A DNA stretch of 64,000 nucleotides from Hyphomicrobiales bacterium. GTDB lineage: Bacteria > Pseudomonadota > Alphaproteobacteria > Rhizobiales > Rhizobiaceae. Location of the stretch: contig UCJA01000016.1 in the NCBI GenBank assembly GCA_900472675.1, forward strand, positions 1 through 64,000, in the 5' to 3' direction. A program made the position numbers and the translations under genes. This document shows positions 1 to 7,978 of this stretch, piece after piece. The notes beneath the pieces were generated by a model that worked only from the letters and a program-made list of their open reading frames with translations, did no database searches and was not told the DNA's origin. Each line of letters opens with the position of its first letter. Position 1 is the stretch's first letter.

Positions 1-83
1 AACGACGTCTTGCCGTGGTCGACGTGACCAATCGTGCCAATGTTGACGTGAGGCTTGTTGCGCTCAAACTTGCTCTTTGCCAT
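1..83 (-). CDS. tuf: Elongation factor Tu, N-terminal fragment (cut by window edge)
   Basis: This is the 5' end of an EF-Tu gene that runs off the left edge. The 28 visible residues begin [20 protein letters not shown] and include the start of the G1 loop (GHVDHGKTS) that binds GTP phosphate. EF-Tu delivers aminoacyl-tRNA to the ribosome. The ATG follows an AGGAAG ribosome-binding site. The gene lies downstream, on the same strand, of tRNA-Tyr, tRNA-Gly and a secreted-protein gene. This recalls the tRNA-tufB operon of enteric bacteria, where tRNA-Tyr and tRNA-Gly also precede tuf. The product assignment is certain; completeness cannot be judged. Confidence 0.97.
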
Positions 84-300
84 TGAATGCTTCCTGTGAA
101 CATAAGAGGTGAACCCGGGGGGCGGGTTTGGTGTCGCCGTTTAAGGGTTTCCACCACAATGCGCAAGACATAATTACGCCCTGCGCCAGTACAAGGGGAA
201 CGGCCCAAAACAGGCCGCATTCAGGGCCCGCCAGGAGGCTGTGAAGCCTAGGCCCAGGCTCTTCCGCCTGATCTTCAAACCACTGGAAATGGCGGCTTTC

Positions 301-346
301 GGCCCGATCGGGCCACTCGCGCGGCTCCCGGCAATGCAGGAGCCGC
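301..346 (-). other. Two adjacent hairpin-forming palindromes ahead of tuf
   Basis: The 284-base gap between the secreted-protein gene and tuf holds an inverted repeat at 321-328/339-346 (GCGGCTCC with GGAGCCGC, 10-base loop) and the perfect 14-base palindrome GGCCCGATCGGGCC at 301-314. Neither is followed by a T-run on the minus strand, so a standard intrinsic terminator is unlikely. They may limit read-through into tuf or protect a processed 3' end. The rest of the gap is presumably the tuf promoter and leader; I saw no convincing -35/-10 pair. Confidence 0.4.
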
Positions 347-367
347 ACTCACCATGTTTCCGTCAGA

Positions 368-862
368 TCACTTGACGGCCTTCAGCGATCCGATGATCGC
401 CATGAGTTCCTTGACGTGCTTTTCCTGCTCGCCCTTGGTGCCCCAGTAGGTGACTACAAGAAGCTTGCCGGGCTTCGGCGACAGGAAGGACAGGCCGATG
501 CTGGCGGGACCATCCTTGTCGGTGCCGCTCCAGTCCAGATTGGTCATCTTCATGCCGTTGACAGTGTCTTCGGACTCTTTCTGGCTCTTCTCGTCGATCT
601 TCACGCCATTGCTCTGCAGGAAATCGACAGCGTCGTCGATGACCTTGTCGCTGGTCTTCTCGTCGGCAATATCGATCGAGATATAGATGGCGGAATCGTC
701 GGACGTCGCCTGGATGCCAGTCTCCGTTTCTTCCGGACCCCAGCTATCGGGGATGGTAATCTGGGCGATGGCTGCATCGCTTGGGAATTTCATGGTTTCG
801 GCAAACGAGGCGCAAGGAACAAGCATGATTGCGAGCGCTGTGGCGGCAAACATAGTCTTCAT
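368..862 (-). CDS. Secreted/periplasmic protein of unknown function
   Basis: The 164-residue product starts with a classical signal peptide (MKT, a hydrophobic core through IMLVPC, then a cleavage site after ASFA near residue 21). The mature part is acidic and soluble. It contains a segment GMKMTNLDWSGTDKDGPASI and ends in a Lys-rich helix (EKHVKELMAIIGSLKAVK). The shape suggests a small alpha/beta periplasmic domain of the PsbP/DUF1795 kind, but I recognise no family with certainty. It sits between tRNA-Gly and tuf on the same strand, so it may share the tRNA/tuf transcript. It is a real gene by signal peptide and codon use; its role is unknown. Confidence 0.8.
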   Translation of the reverse strand: MKTMFAATALAIMLVPCASFAETMKFPSDAAIAQITIPDSWGPEETETGIQATSDDSAIYISIDIADEKTSDKVIDDAVDFLQSNGVKIDEKSQKESEDTVNGMKMTNLDWSGTDKDGPASIGLSFLSPKPGKLLVVTYWGTKGEQEKHVKELMAIIGSLKAVK

Positions 863-1028
863 GGAAGGCTTCCATTAATTGGGGTGGAACCGGCGGAGGC
901 GCCGGCCGCGAAGCTTTACTTGAAGTTTATTTGAGAGTCGCAGCAAAAAACGCCCGTCCATCGCCGCCGGCGCTAAAATTGGCCAGCATGCTTAAGGCGA
1001 GTTTGATCGAATCGTAAAACGTGAATTA

Positions 1029-1102
1029 TGGAGCGGGTAGCGGGAATCGAACCCGCGTATTCAGCTTGGAAGGCTGCTGCTCTACCATTGAGCTATACCC
1101 GC
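1029..1102 (-). tRNA. tRNA-Gly (anticodon TCC)
   Basis: Read on the minus strand, the acceptor arms GCGGGTA and TACCCGC pair, the anticodon loop is CTTCCAA (TCC), and the T-arm reads GCGGGTTCGATTCCCGC. The discriminator is U and CCA is encoded (1029-1031). It lies 24 bases downstream of tRNA-Tyr and is probably co-transcribed with it. Confidence 0.97.
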
Positions 1103-1126
1103 GGGATGGTCCGATCAGAGGACGAA

Positions 1127-1211
1127 TGGTGGAGAGAGTTGGATTTGAACCAACGTAGGCGTAGCCAACGGATTTACAGTCCGTCCCCTTTAACCACTCG
1201 GGCATCTCTCC
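1127..1211 (-). tRNA. tRNA-Tyr (anticodon GTA)
   Basis: An 85-base class II tRNA including an encoded CCA. The acceptor stem is GGAGAGA/TCTCTCC, the anticodon loop is CTGTAAA (GTA), and a long variable arm is followed by T-arm GTTGGTTCAAATCCAAC. The order Tyr-Gly-(protein)-tuf parallels the tRNA-tufB arrangement of enteric bacteria. Confidence 0.97.
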
Positions 1212-1411
1212 AGTTCGTCCGGATCGTTAGACCAAGTACTTCAGACCGTTGAGGCGTTGCCGCCCCGTGATCTGCGCCGGGTATATGACGGGACGAACTT
1301 CGTCTGTCAACACGATCAGGACGCAAAAAATGAGGAAAATGAATCTGCGGACTGACAGGCGACCTGTCGCCAAGGGCTTTGCCAGGTCGATCGCTATAGC
1401 TATAAAGCCTT

Positions 1412-2290
1412 ATGACCAAGGATGACAAACAAGACCGATCGAGCCGCGACACGCATTATGCGAACCTGCGGCGCAATGTGCGCGACAATAAGCGCGAACG
1501 CGGGGAAATCCCGACACCGCCGCAGAAGCGGGCAAGGAGCAACCAGGACTGGACGCCGCCACAGCTGCAGCCGGAACAGGTGTTTCTGTACGGCCTGCAC
1601 ACGGTGCGAGCGGCACTCGCCAATCCGGAGCGCAAGCTGATCCGGCTTTCGGTGACCCAGAACGCTTTTCCGCGGCTGGAGCTTGGCGAGGACGCGACGC
1701 CACCCTGCCCGGTCGAATTCGTTTCGCCGCAGGATATCGACAAGGTGCTGGGCCCGGAGGCCATCCACCAGGGTGTGATGCTGGAGACACGTCCCCTGCC
1801 CGTGCGCGGCCTCGAAGCGCTGAAAGACAGCCCGCTGCTTCTGGTGCTGGACCAGGTCACCGATCCGCACAACGTTGGGGCAGTCATGCGCTCGGCCGTT
1901 GCCTTCGGCGCCGGAGCACTTATCACCACCCAGAGACATAGCCCGACCGAGTCGGGCGTGCTTGCGAAATCCGCCTCGGGCGCCCTGGAGCTCATCCCCT
2001 ATATCCAGGTGACCAACCTCGCCGACGCGCTCGACCAGATCCACAAGCTCGGCTTCCAGACGATCGGGCTTGATTCGGAAGGACCGGTTGAACTGGAGAC
2101 AAGTTTTGGCGGCAAACGCATCGCGCTTGTGCTGGGCTCCGAGGGCAAGGGACTGCGGCAGAAGACCCGCGAAACAGTGACCGCACTGGCGCGGCTCGAC
2201 ATGCCCGGTGAAATCAAGTCGCTCAACGTCTCGAATGCTGCCGCCATTGCGCTCTATGCCGCCCGCCAGCACCTGGCCAAGGGGAGCTAG
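1412..2290 (+). CDS. rlmB: TrmH/SPOUT-family 23S rRNA 2'-O-methyltransferase (RlmB type)
   Basis: The 292-residue protein methylates ribose 2'-OH groups of rRNA with SAM; RlmB acts on G2251 of 23S rRNA. Residues 1-50 are a basic, charged and probably disordered extension. An L30e-like substrate-binding domain follows (from about VFLYGLHTVRAAL). The SPOUT knot domain shows motif 1 VTDPHNVGAVMRSA, motif 2 LVLGSEGKGLR and motif 3 LNVSNAAAIALY. The ATG is the first plausible start after the divergent tRNA region. cysQ starts 6 bases after the stop, so the two are likely co-transcribed. Exact target specificity within TrmH cannot be proved from sequence alone. Confidence 0.9.
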   Translation: MTKDDKQDRSSRDTHYANLRRNVRDNKRERGEIPTPPQKRARSNQDWTPPQLQPEQVFLYGLHTVRAALANPERKLIRLSVTQNAFPRLELGEDATPPCPVEFVSPQDIDKVLGPEAIHQGVMLETRPLPVRGLEALKDSPLLLVLDQVTDPHNVGAVMRSAVAFGAGALITTQRHSPTESGVLAKSASGALELIPYIQVTNLADALDQIHKLGFQTIGLDSEGPVELETSFGGKRIALVLGSEGKGLRQKTRETVTALARLDMPGEIKSLNVSNAAAIALYAARQHLAKGS

Positions 2291-2296
2291 GGGCGC

Positions 2297-3094
2297 ATGA
2301 ACCCGATGCTCGGCGTCTTCCAGGATGCCGCCCTGGCGGCGGGCCAGGCGATCATTGCCGTTCGCGATGCGGGGGCCGCCGTTGTCTACAAGGCGGACCG
2401 CTCGCCGGTGACGGAAGCCGACGAGCAGGCGGAACGCATCATCCTCGACCGGCTGCGGCAGTTCTACCCGGACATCCCGGTCGTTGCCGAGGAAGCCGCT
2501 TCGGCCGGCCACGTGCCGGCGACGGACGACACGCCGTTCTTCCTCGTGGATCCGCTCGACGGGACGCGAGAGTTCATCGGCGGCCATGACGATTTTACCG
2601 TCAACATCGCGCTGATCGAAGGGGGGGCTCCGACCGTCGGCTTCATCTACGCGCCGGCGCTCGGGGTGGCCTATGGCGGCGGCGGCGGCGAGGCCTACAA
2701 GCTTCTCGTCGGGCCCGACTTCACCGTCGGGGAGCGCCTGCCTATCCGCGCCTGCACCAGCCGCGAGCCGCCGGTTGCGGTTGCCAGCCGATCGCATCGC
2801 ACAGCGGAGACCGACGCCTATCTGGAGAAGGCCAATCTCGGCGAGGTGCGCAGCATCGGATCGTCGTTGAAGTTCTGCCTGCTTGCGGAGGGTGCTGCCG
2901 ATCTCTACCCCCGCTTCGGACGCACCATGCAATGGGACACTGCGGCCGGTGACGCCATCCTTCGGGCTGCGGGTGGACTGACTACGGATCCGGAAGGGCG
3001 GCCGCTTCGCTACGGGCGCATCGAGCAGGCGGGTGAACACCCCTTCGTCAACTCCGACTTCATCGCGCACGGGGCGGGTTCAAAGCCCGAGTGA
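2297..3094 (+). CDS. cysQ: 3'(2'),5'-bisphosphate nucleotidase CysQ (inositol monophosphatase fold)
   Basis: The 265-residue enzyme belongs to the Li-sensitive, Mg-dependent phosphatase superfamily and probably hydrolyses PAP/PAPS to AMP/APS, clearing a by-product of sulfate assimilation. Visible metal motifs are EEAAS after PDIPVVA, the signature DPLDGTREF, and WDTAAGDAILRAAGG near the C-terminus. The residues TREF after DPLDG are typical of CysQ rather than true inositol monophosphatases. Length is normal. It follows rlmB by 6 bases. The stop codon lies inside a hairpin (GTGAGCC 3091-3097 with GGCTCAC 3109-3115) that lacks a T-run. A related role as inositol monophosphatase is possible but less likely. 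Confidence 0.88.
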   Translation: MNPMLGVFQDAALAAGQAIIAVRDAGAAVVYKADRSPVTEADEQAERIILDRLRQFYPDIPVVAEEAASAGHVPATDDTPFFLVDPLDGTREFIGGHDDFTVNIALIEGGAPTVGFIYAPALGVAYGGGGGEAYKLLVGPDFTVGERLPIRACTSREPPVAVASRSHRTAETDAYLEKANLGEVRSIGSSLKFCLLAEGAADLYPRFGRTMQWDTAAGDAILRAAGGLTTDPEGRPLRYGRIEQAGEHPFVNSDFIAHGAGSKPE

Positions 3095-3244
3095 GCCCGA
3101 CACGGGCCGGCTCACCGCGCCCGACTGCCTGCGACCCGCCCTCCTCTTGCGCGCTCGTTTCTCCCCTCGTCCTGCCGCAGCGCTTTCACATGAAAAGCAG
3201 ATGCGCTAGGTAGGCGGCGAGATGACGCTGCTGAAAGGTATTCC

Positions 3245-4546
3245 ATGCGTATTGTGATGGTTGGATCCGGTTACGTGGGTCTGGTTTCCGGAGCCTGTTT
3301 TGCGGATTTCGGGCATGAGGTCGTCTGCGTCGACAAGGCGGCGGATAAGATCGAGGCGCTGCGCAACGGCGTCATCCCGATCTTCGAGCCGGGCCTCGAC
3401 CAGCTGGTGGAAAGTAATGTGAAGGCAGGCCGCCTCACCTTCTCTACCGAACTGGCAGGGCCGGTCTCTGAGGCGGATGTGGTGTTCATCGCGGTCGGCA
3501 CCCCATCACGGCGCGGCGACGGCCATGCGGACCTCGGCTATGTGCATGCGGCCGCCGCCGAAATCGCAGCCTCGATCAAGGGCTTTACGGTGGTCGTGAC
3601 CAAGTCCACCGTTCCGGTCGGCACCGGCGACGAGGTGGAACGCATCATTCGCGAAACCAACCCGGACGCCGACGTGGCGGTCGTCTCCAACCCTGAATTT
3701 TTGCGCGAAGGTGCGGCGATCGAGGACTTCAAGCGGCCCGACCGAATCGTTGTCGGCCTTTCGGACGAGCGTGCCCGTCCGGTCATGACCGAAGTCTACC
3801 GTCCGCTTTATCTCAACCAGTCGCCGCTGCTGTTTACCTCGCGCCGCACCTCCGAACTGATCAAATACGCCGCCAACGCCTTCCTCGCCATGAAGATCAC
3901 CTTCATCAACGAAGTGGCGGATCTCTGCGAAAAGGTCGGGGCAGACGTCCAGGACGTGTCGCGCGGCATCGGGCTCGACGGCCGTATCGGCGCCAAGTTC
4001 CTGCATGCAGGCCCCGGCTACGGCGGCTCCTGCTTCCCCAAGGATACGCTGGCGCTGGCCAAGACCGCGCAGGACCACGACAGCCCGGTGCGGCTGATCG
4101 AGACCACCATCGCCATCAATGACAGCCGCAAGCGCGCCATGGGCCGCAAGGTGATTGCTGCCGTGGGCGGCGACGTGCGCGGCAAGAAGGTCGCCGTGTT
4201 CGGCCTCACCTTCAAGCCGAACACCGATGACATGCGCGACAGCCCAGCGATCGCCATCGTTCAGGCGCTGAAGGATGCCGGCGCGATCGTCTCCGGCTAC
4301 GATCCGGAGGGTATGAACAATGCCCGCCAGATGATGGAGATCGACTTTGCGACCAGTCCTTACGAGGCCGCACGGGACGCGCATGTGGCCGTCCTGGTGA
4401 CGGAATGGAACGCGTTCAGGGCGCTCGACCTCGACCGGCTGAAATCGCTGATGGCAGCTCCGGTCCTCGTCGACCTGCGTAATGTGTATCGCGCCCATGA
4501 GGTCGAGGCGCATGGCTTTGCCTATCACTCGATCGGCAAGGGCTGA
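3245..4546 (+). CDS. rkpK: UDP-glucose 6-dehydrogenase (RkpK/Ugd)
   Basis: The 433-residue enzyme oxidises UDP-glucose to UDP-glucuronic acid in two NAD steps and supplies uronic acid for capsular and lipopolysaccharide. It has an N-terminal Rossmann motif (GSGYVGLVSGACFADFGH), a conserved VGTPS stretch, the ICAANAFLA-type helix (KYAANAFLAMKITFINE), and the catalytic cysteine Cys263 in GPGYGGSCFPKD. The C-terminal UDP-binding domain contains GLTFKPNTDDMRDSPA. In Sinorhizobium meliloti the orthologue is rkpK of the rkp-2 locus; here it lies only 1.2 kb from the rkpU-A-G-H genes, which supports a capsule role. The ATG at 3245 directly opens the Rossmann strand. Confidence 0.95.
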   Translation: MRIVMVGSGYVGLVSGACFADFGHEVVCVDKAADKIEALRNGVIPIFEPGLDQLVESNVKAGRLTFSTELAGPVSEADVVFIAVGTPSRRGDGHADLGYVHAAAAEIAASIKGFTVVVTKSTVPVGTGDEVERIIRETNPDADVAVVSNPEFLREGAAIEDFKRPDRIVVGLSDERARPVMTEVYRPLYLNQSPLLFTSRRTSELIKYAANAFLAMKITFINEVADLCEKVGADVQDVSRGIGLDGRIGAKFLHAGPGYGGSCFPKDTLALAKTAQDHDSPVRLIETTIAINDSRKRAMGRKVIAAVGGDVRGKKVAVFGLTFKPNTDDMRDSPAIAIVQALKDAGAIVSGYDPEGMNNARQMMEIDFATSPYEAARDAHVAVLVTEWNAFRALDLDRLKSLMAAPVLVDLRNVYRAHEVEAHGFAYHSIGKG

Positions 4547-4917
4547 TACCGGCTAAAACCTGAAAACGGTCCGGACCGCGGCCTATGCCGGCGGTCCGGC
4601 TGATCATCCGGCAGCGCCTCTATGGCAGCGGGAACATTGCGATCCGAAACTGGCGCGACCCGGATCTTAGGTGGACATGACCGCTTGCAAAGCGGTTCGA
4701 ACCACCGCCGATATCCAGGATTTCCCTTTCCCTGCCAGTCATTGCAAGGCAAGCTTGAAGCGTGAGCGCAACTGCGCGAATCGCATCTGGCTGCTCGTCA
4801 TCAACAGGATCTGGACCCGGGCGGAACCATCCTGCCTGCCTTCCACTTGTTGACGATCATCCAAGGCAAGACGGCTCGCAACGAGCCTGGCGATGACATG
4901 GCTTGATCGGCGAGAAG
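4547..4917 (+). other. Intergenic region with hairpin after rkpK
   Basis: About 370 bases without a convincing gene. A strong inverted repeat lies at 4571-4579/4591-4599 (CCGGACCGC with GCGGTCCGG, extended by GGC/GCC). It could end or stabilise the rkpK message, although no T-run follows. A 60-codon open frame at 4671-4853 has no ribosome-binding site and unremarkable composition and is not called. The remainder should contain the promoter of the phosphatase gene. Confidence 0.4.
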
Positions 4918-5703
4918 ATGCGTAACTTAGTAGGTTTTCTTTCCCGCAAGGGCTCCGTACCAGAGCCGGCTCCGTCCCGTCGCCGCATCGATCTCGGCGA
5001 CAAGGTGCCGGGATACCCCATCTATGCGATCGGCGACGTCCACGGTTGCATGGACCTTTTGCAGCGCGCCGAAGACAGGATTGCGCTCGACATTGAGGTC
5101 TCCGGAAAGCGCGGACCGGTGGTCCTGCTCGGCGACTATGTAGACCGCGGCGGCGCCTCCTCGCAGGTCATCGAGCATCTGGTCCAGCCGAGCGAGCTCG
5201 GGTTGCGGCGGCTCGCGCTGTGCGGCAACCATGACGAAATCTTCGGGAAGTTCATCGCCCAGCCGGACCAGCATCTGGACTGGCTCGCCATGGGAGGCGA
5301 GCAGACGCTAAGGTCCTACGGCATCGACATCCATAGTGTCGGCCTGCGCCAGAGAGGTCGCAACGAGAGGCTGAAGGCGGTGATGGCAGAAGCCATCCCG
5401 GAAAGCCACAGGCAGTTCCTCGCCACGCTGCCGATCAGCCTCAAGGTCGGCCAGTATCTGTTCGTGCATGCGGGCATTCGCCCCGGCCGGCCGCTGGAGC
5501 AGCAGACGGCGGAAGACATGATGTGGATCCGCGAGCCGTTCATCAAGGAAGGGCCAAAGCTGCCGCTCATGGTGATCCATGGCCACACGCCGCAGCCCAC
5601 GCCGGATCTCGGACCCGGCCGCATCGGCATCGATACCGGTGCCTTCTATACGGGCAAGCTGACGGTGCTGAAGATCGACGGCGGACAGACGCGGTTTCTC
5701 TGA
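4918..5703 (+). CDS. PPP-family metallophosphatase (protein phosphatase/ApaH-like)
   Basis: The 261-residue protein shows the full set of calcineurin-like PPP motifs: GDVHG (two-metal site), GDYVDRGG, GNHDE, and two later histidine motifs, VHAGIRPG and IHGHTP. Such enzymes are Ser/Thr/Tyr phosphatases or dinucleoside-polyphosphate hydrolases in the cytoplasm; the substrate here is unknown. The ATG at 4918 (MRNLVGF) is preferred, with a GGCG-rich ribosome-binding region just upstream. An in-frame TTG at 4903 would add five residues. It converges on rkpH with a 23-base gap, and being between rkpK and rkpH it might regulate polysaccharide synthesis, which is only inference. Confidence 0.88.
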   Translation: MRNLVGFLSRKGSVPEPAPSRRRIDLGDKVPGYPIYAIGDVHGCMDLLQRAEDRIALDIEVSGKRGPVVLLGDYVDRGGASSQVIEHLVQPSELGLRRLALCGNHDEIFGKFIAQPDQHLDWLAMGGEQTLRSYGIDIHSVGLRQRGRNERLKAVMAEAIPESHRQFLATLPISLKVGQYLFVHAGIRPGRPLEQQTAEDMMWIREPFIKEGPKLPLMVIHGHTPQPTPDLGPGRIGIDTGAFYTGKLTVLKIDGGQTRFL

Positions 5704-5726
5704 AGAGATGTTCCCCACCCGATCAG

Positions 5727-6524
5727 TCAGCGGGTGTGCTTCTGGGCCGTTGCGGCGTACCACCAGTAGACCACAGGCTTTATCAGGGGGCCGAACCAGC
5801 CGAGAGCTGTCAGCGAGAATCCGAAGGTGACTCTTGATGTGCCGCGATCGACTGCCCGGACGATCTTCGCCGCCACGGCTTCCGGGCGCCAAGCCGGTGC
5901 GGCTCCCATCATCCGGCGAGCCTCAACCGAGCGTTTGGGCAATTCTGCTTCGTACTGCGGTGTCAGCGTATCAGGAGGAAAGCAGATCGAGATCCGCACA
6001 TCGAAGGGAGAGGCCTCGGTCGCCAGGGCTTCCACGAGGCCAACGAGCGCGGACTTGGAGGCACAATAGGCGGTGTAGCCATGAATGCCGATCAGCGCCG
6101 CGCCGGAGGAGATCACCATGATCCGGCCCGAACGGCGCGCCTTCATGGAGGGATAGATGGCCCGCAGGCTGTTCACCGTGCCGAAGAGGTTCGTCTGGAT
6201 CTGGCGGGCGAAGATTTCCGAGCTCTGGTCCTCAAACAGCGCCGGCTCGACGATACCGGCCGAGGCAATCAGCACGTCGCAAGGGCCGAAGGCTGCTTCG
6301 CAGGCGGACACGGCGGCCTGCAGATCGCTTTCCACTGCCACGTCTGCCGAAGCGACGCGGAGACGGCCGGAGCTGCCGGCACCGCTGCCCTCAAGATCAA
6401 GGCGTGCCTGCTCAAGCCGGGTGCCATCGCGGGCAATGATGGAGACGTTGGCACCGGTGCCAAGGTAAAGCCTTGCTACCTCCAGGCCGATGCCGCTCGA
6501 TCCTCCCGTGACGATGACGTGCAC
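5727..6524 (-). CDS. rkpH: Short-chain dehydrogenase RkpH (3-ketosphinganine-reductase-like)
   Basis: This 265-residue SDR has the NADP-binding motif TGGSSGIG at its N-terminus, an NLFGT-type active-site Asn region, Ser in VISSGAALIG and the catalytic YTAYCASK. The C-terminus (GPLIKPVVYWWYAAT) is hydrophobic, as in membrane-associated ketoreductases of the KDSR/Tsc10 type that reduce 3-ketosphinganine. It starts at GTG, with GGGAG six bases upstream, 17 bases after the rkpG stop, and ends the rkpU-A-G-H series. In Sinorhizobium the rkpH product is needed for K-antigen production. I infer that it reduces the beta-ketone produced by RkpG; this is not proved. Confidence 0.82.
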   Translation of the reverse strand: MHVIVTGGSSGIGLEVARLYLGTGANVSIIARDGTRLEQARLDLEGSGAGSSGRLRVASADVAVESDLQAAVSACEAAFGPCDVLIASAGIVEPALFEDQSSEIFARQIQTNLFGTVNSLRAIYPSMKARRSGRIMVISSGAALIGIHGYTAYCASKSALVGLVEALATEASPFDVRISICFPPDTLTPQYEAELPKRSVEARRMMGAAPAWRPEAVAAKIVRAVDRGTSRVTFGFSLTALGWFGPLIKPVVYWWYAATAQKHTR

Positions 6525-6541
6525 GCGCGGCTCCCGCAGTG

Positions 6542-7978
6542 TCAGGACTTTTCGCTTGCCTGAAGCAGCGGTGAAAGCTGCATCATCTTTTCGAGGTCGA
6601 GCGATCCGAGACCGAAATTGCGTTCCTCGAGAGCGGCCAGGCGACGGGCCGTTGCAGCGACCGCATGGCGGATCTGCTCTTCCGTATGGTCGCAGGTGAT
6701 GAAGAAGCGCAGCCGCGCCATGCCTTCGGGCACCGCCGGGTGGATGATCGGAAGGGCATTGACGCCCTCCTCCAGCAGTTCATTGGAGAGCTGCACCGCC
6801 CGCAGCGAATCGCCCACGATCACCGGCACGACGGAAAACCCGAGGCTGAGGCCCGTATCGAGGCCAGCTTCCTTGGCGCATTCCAGAAACAGCGTACCAT
6901 TGCGATGCAGGCGCTCGGTGCGCTCCGGCTCCGCACGCACGATTCCGAGCGAAGTGGATGCCGCAGCGGCCAGAACCGGTGCTAGACCGACGCTGTAGAC
7001 AAACCCGCCGGCGTCCGCCTTCAGGATGTCTGCCAGTGCCCGGCTGCCGGCGATATAGCCGCCGCAGCTCGACGTGGTTTTGGACAGCGTGCCCATCCAG
7101 ATGTCGATCTCGCGCGGATCAATGCCGAAGTGCTCGAAGCTGCCACGGCCGGTCTTGCCCAGCACGCCGAGCGAGTGGGCTTCGTCGACCATCAGCCAGA
7201 AACCGTGCCGGTCGCGCAGTTCCAGCAGCGCCGGCAGGTCGGCGATGTCGCCGTCCATGGAGTAGACGCCTTCGACGATCACCAGCACGCGGCGGAAATT
7301 GCCTTCGAGCGTGCGCAGAACCGTATCCAGATTGGCGATGTCGTTGTGACGGAACAGGCGGCGAGCTGCACCGGACTGCTTGATGCCGGACAGCGCGCTG
7401 TTGTGGATGAACTCGTCATGCACGACCAGATCCTGCGGCCCGACCAGGCAGCTGATGGCAGCTACGTTGGTCAGATAGCCGCTGACGAAACAGACAGCCG
7501 CCTCGACGCCATACACCTCGGCGAGCGCCTCTTCCAGCTCCGTGTGCACCGGTCGCTCGCCGGCGACAACGCGGCTTGCGGATGCGGAGATGCCGAAACG
7601 GTCGATCGCGGCCTTGGCCTGCTCGGCTACCTTCGGATCGGTGTTGGTGCCAAGGTAGTCGTAGGAGGCAAAGTTCGCATAGGTCTTGCCGGCCATGACG
7701 GTCGTCGCGCCGGCCGCCTCATCATGCGACCGGTAGAAGGGGTTATCGACACCGATGACTTCGCCGATCTTCCGCTGGGCTTCCACCCGCTGATACTCGG
7801 GCAACGCATCAAAACGCAAGCGCTGGCGTACGGGCTGCTGCGGCTGACGGCTCAGCCGGGCCGCGCGGTTGCGGCCCGCGGTTTCATTGGCCTGGCGCAT
7901 CTGGTCAAGAAACCCGTTGCCGGCCCCCTCCGACCCTTGGCTGGAGGGGCTATCGTCCTGCGGATCACGGTCTGTCAC
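6542..7978 (-). CDS. rkpG: PLP-dependent alpha-oxoamine synthase RkpG (acyltransferase)
   Basis: The 478-residue protein is a class II aminotransferase-fold alpha-oxoamine synthase, the family of serine palmitoyltransferase, BioF, KBL and ALAS. These enzymes condense an amino acid with an acyl thioester, losing CO2. Visible are the conserved SYDYLG segment, the PLP-contact motif DEAHSLGVLGKTGRG and the Schiff-base lysine Lys300 in GTLSKTTSSCGG. Residues 1-60 are a polar extension. The start GTG overlaps the rkpA stop in a GTGA, so translation is coupled to the synthase. This suggests that RkpG takes its acyl chain straight from the RkpA acyl carrier domain. The amino-acid substrate is not deducible. 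Confidence 0.88.
   Translation of the reverse strand: MTDRDPQDDSPSSQGSEGAGNGFLDQMRQANETAGRNRAARLSRQPQQPVRQRLRFDALPEYQRVEAQRKIGEVIGVDNPFYRSHDEAAGATTVMAGKTYANFASYDYLGTNTDPKVAEQAKAAIDRFGISASASRVVAGERPVHTELEEALAEVYGVEAAVCFVSGYLTNVAAISCLVGPQDLVVHDEFIHNSALSGIKQSGAARRLFRHNDIANLDTVLRTLEGNFRRVLVIVEGVYSMDGDIADLPALLELRDRHGFWLMVDEAHSLGVLGKTGRGSFEHFGIDPREIDIWMGTLSKTTSSCGGYIAGSRALADILKADAGGFVYSVGLAPVLAAAASTSLGIVRAEPERTERLHRNGTLFLECAKEAGLDTGLSLGFSVVPVIVGDSLRAVQLSNELLEEGVNALPIIHPAVPEGMARLRFFITCDHTEEQIRHAVAATARRLAALEERNFGLGSLDLEKMMQLSPLLQASEKS

Noticed and set aside
1400..3070. 556-codon minus-strand open frame
   Set aside because: It is antisense to rlmB and cysQ, both with full family motifs; the translation is Arg/Gly/His-rich, as expected for a shadow frame in G+C-rich DNA.
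4671..4853. 60-codon frame between rkpK and the phosphatase gene
   Set aside because: No ribosome-binding site or hydrophobic/conserved pattern; low-quality composition.
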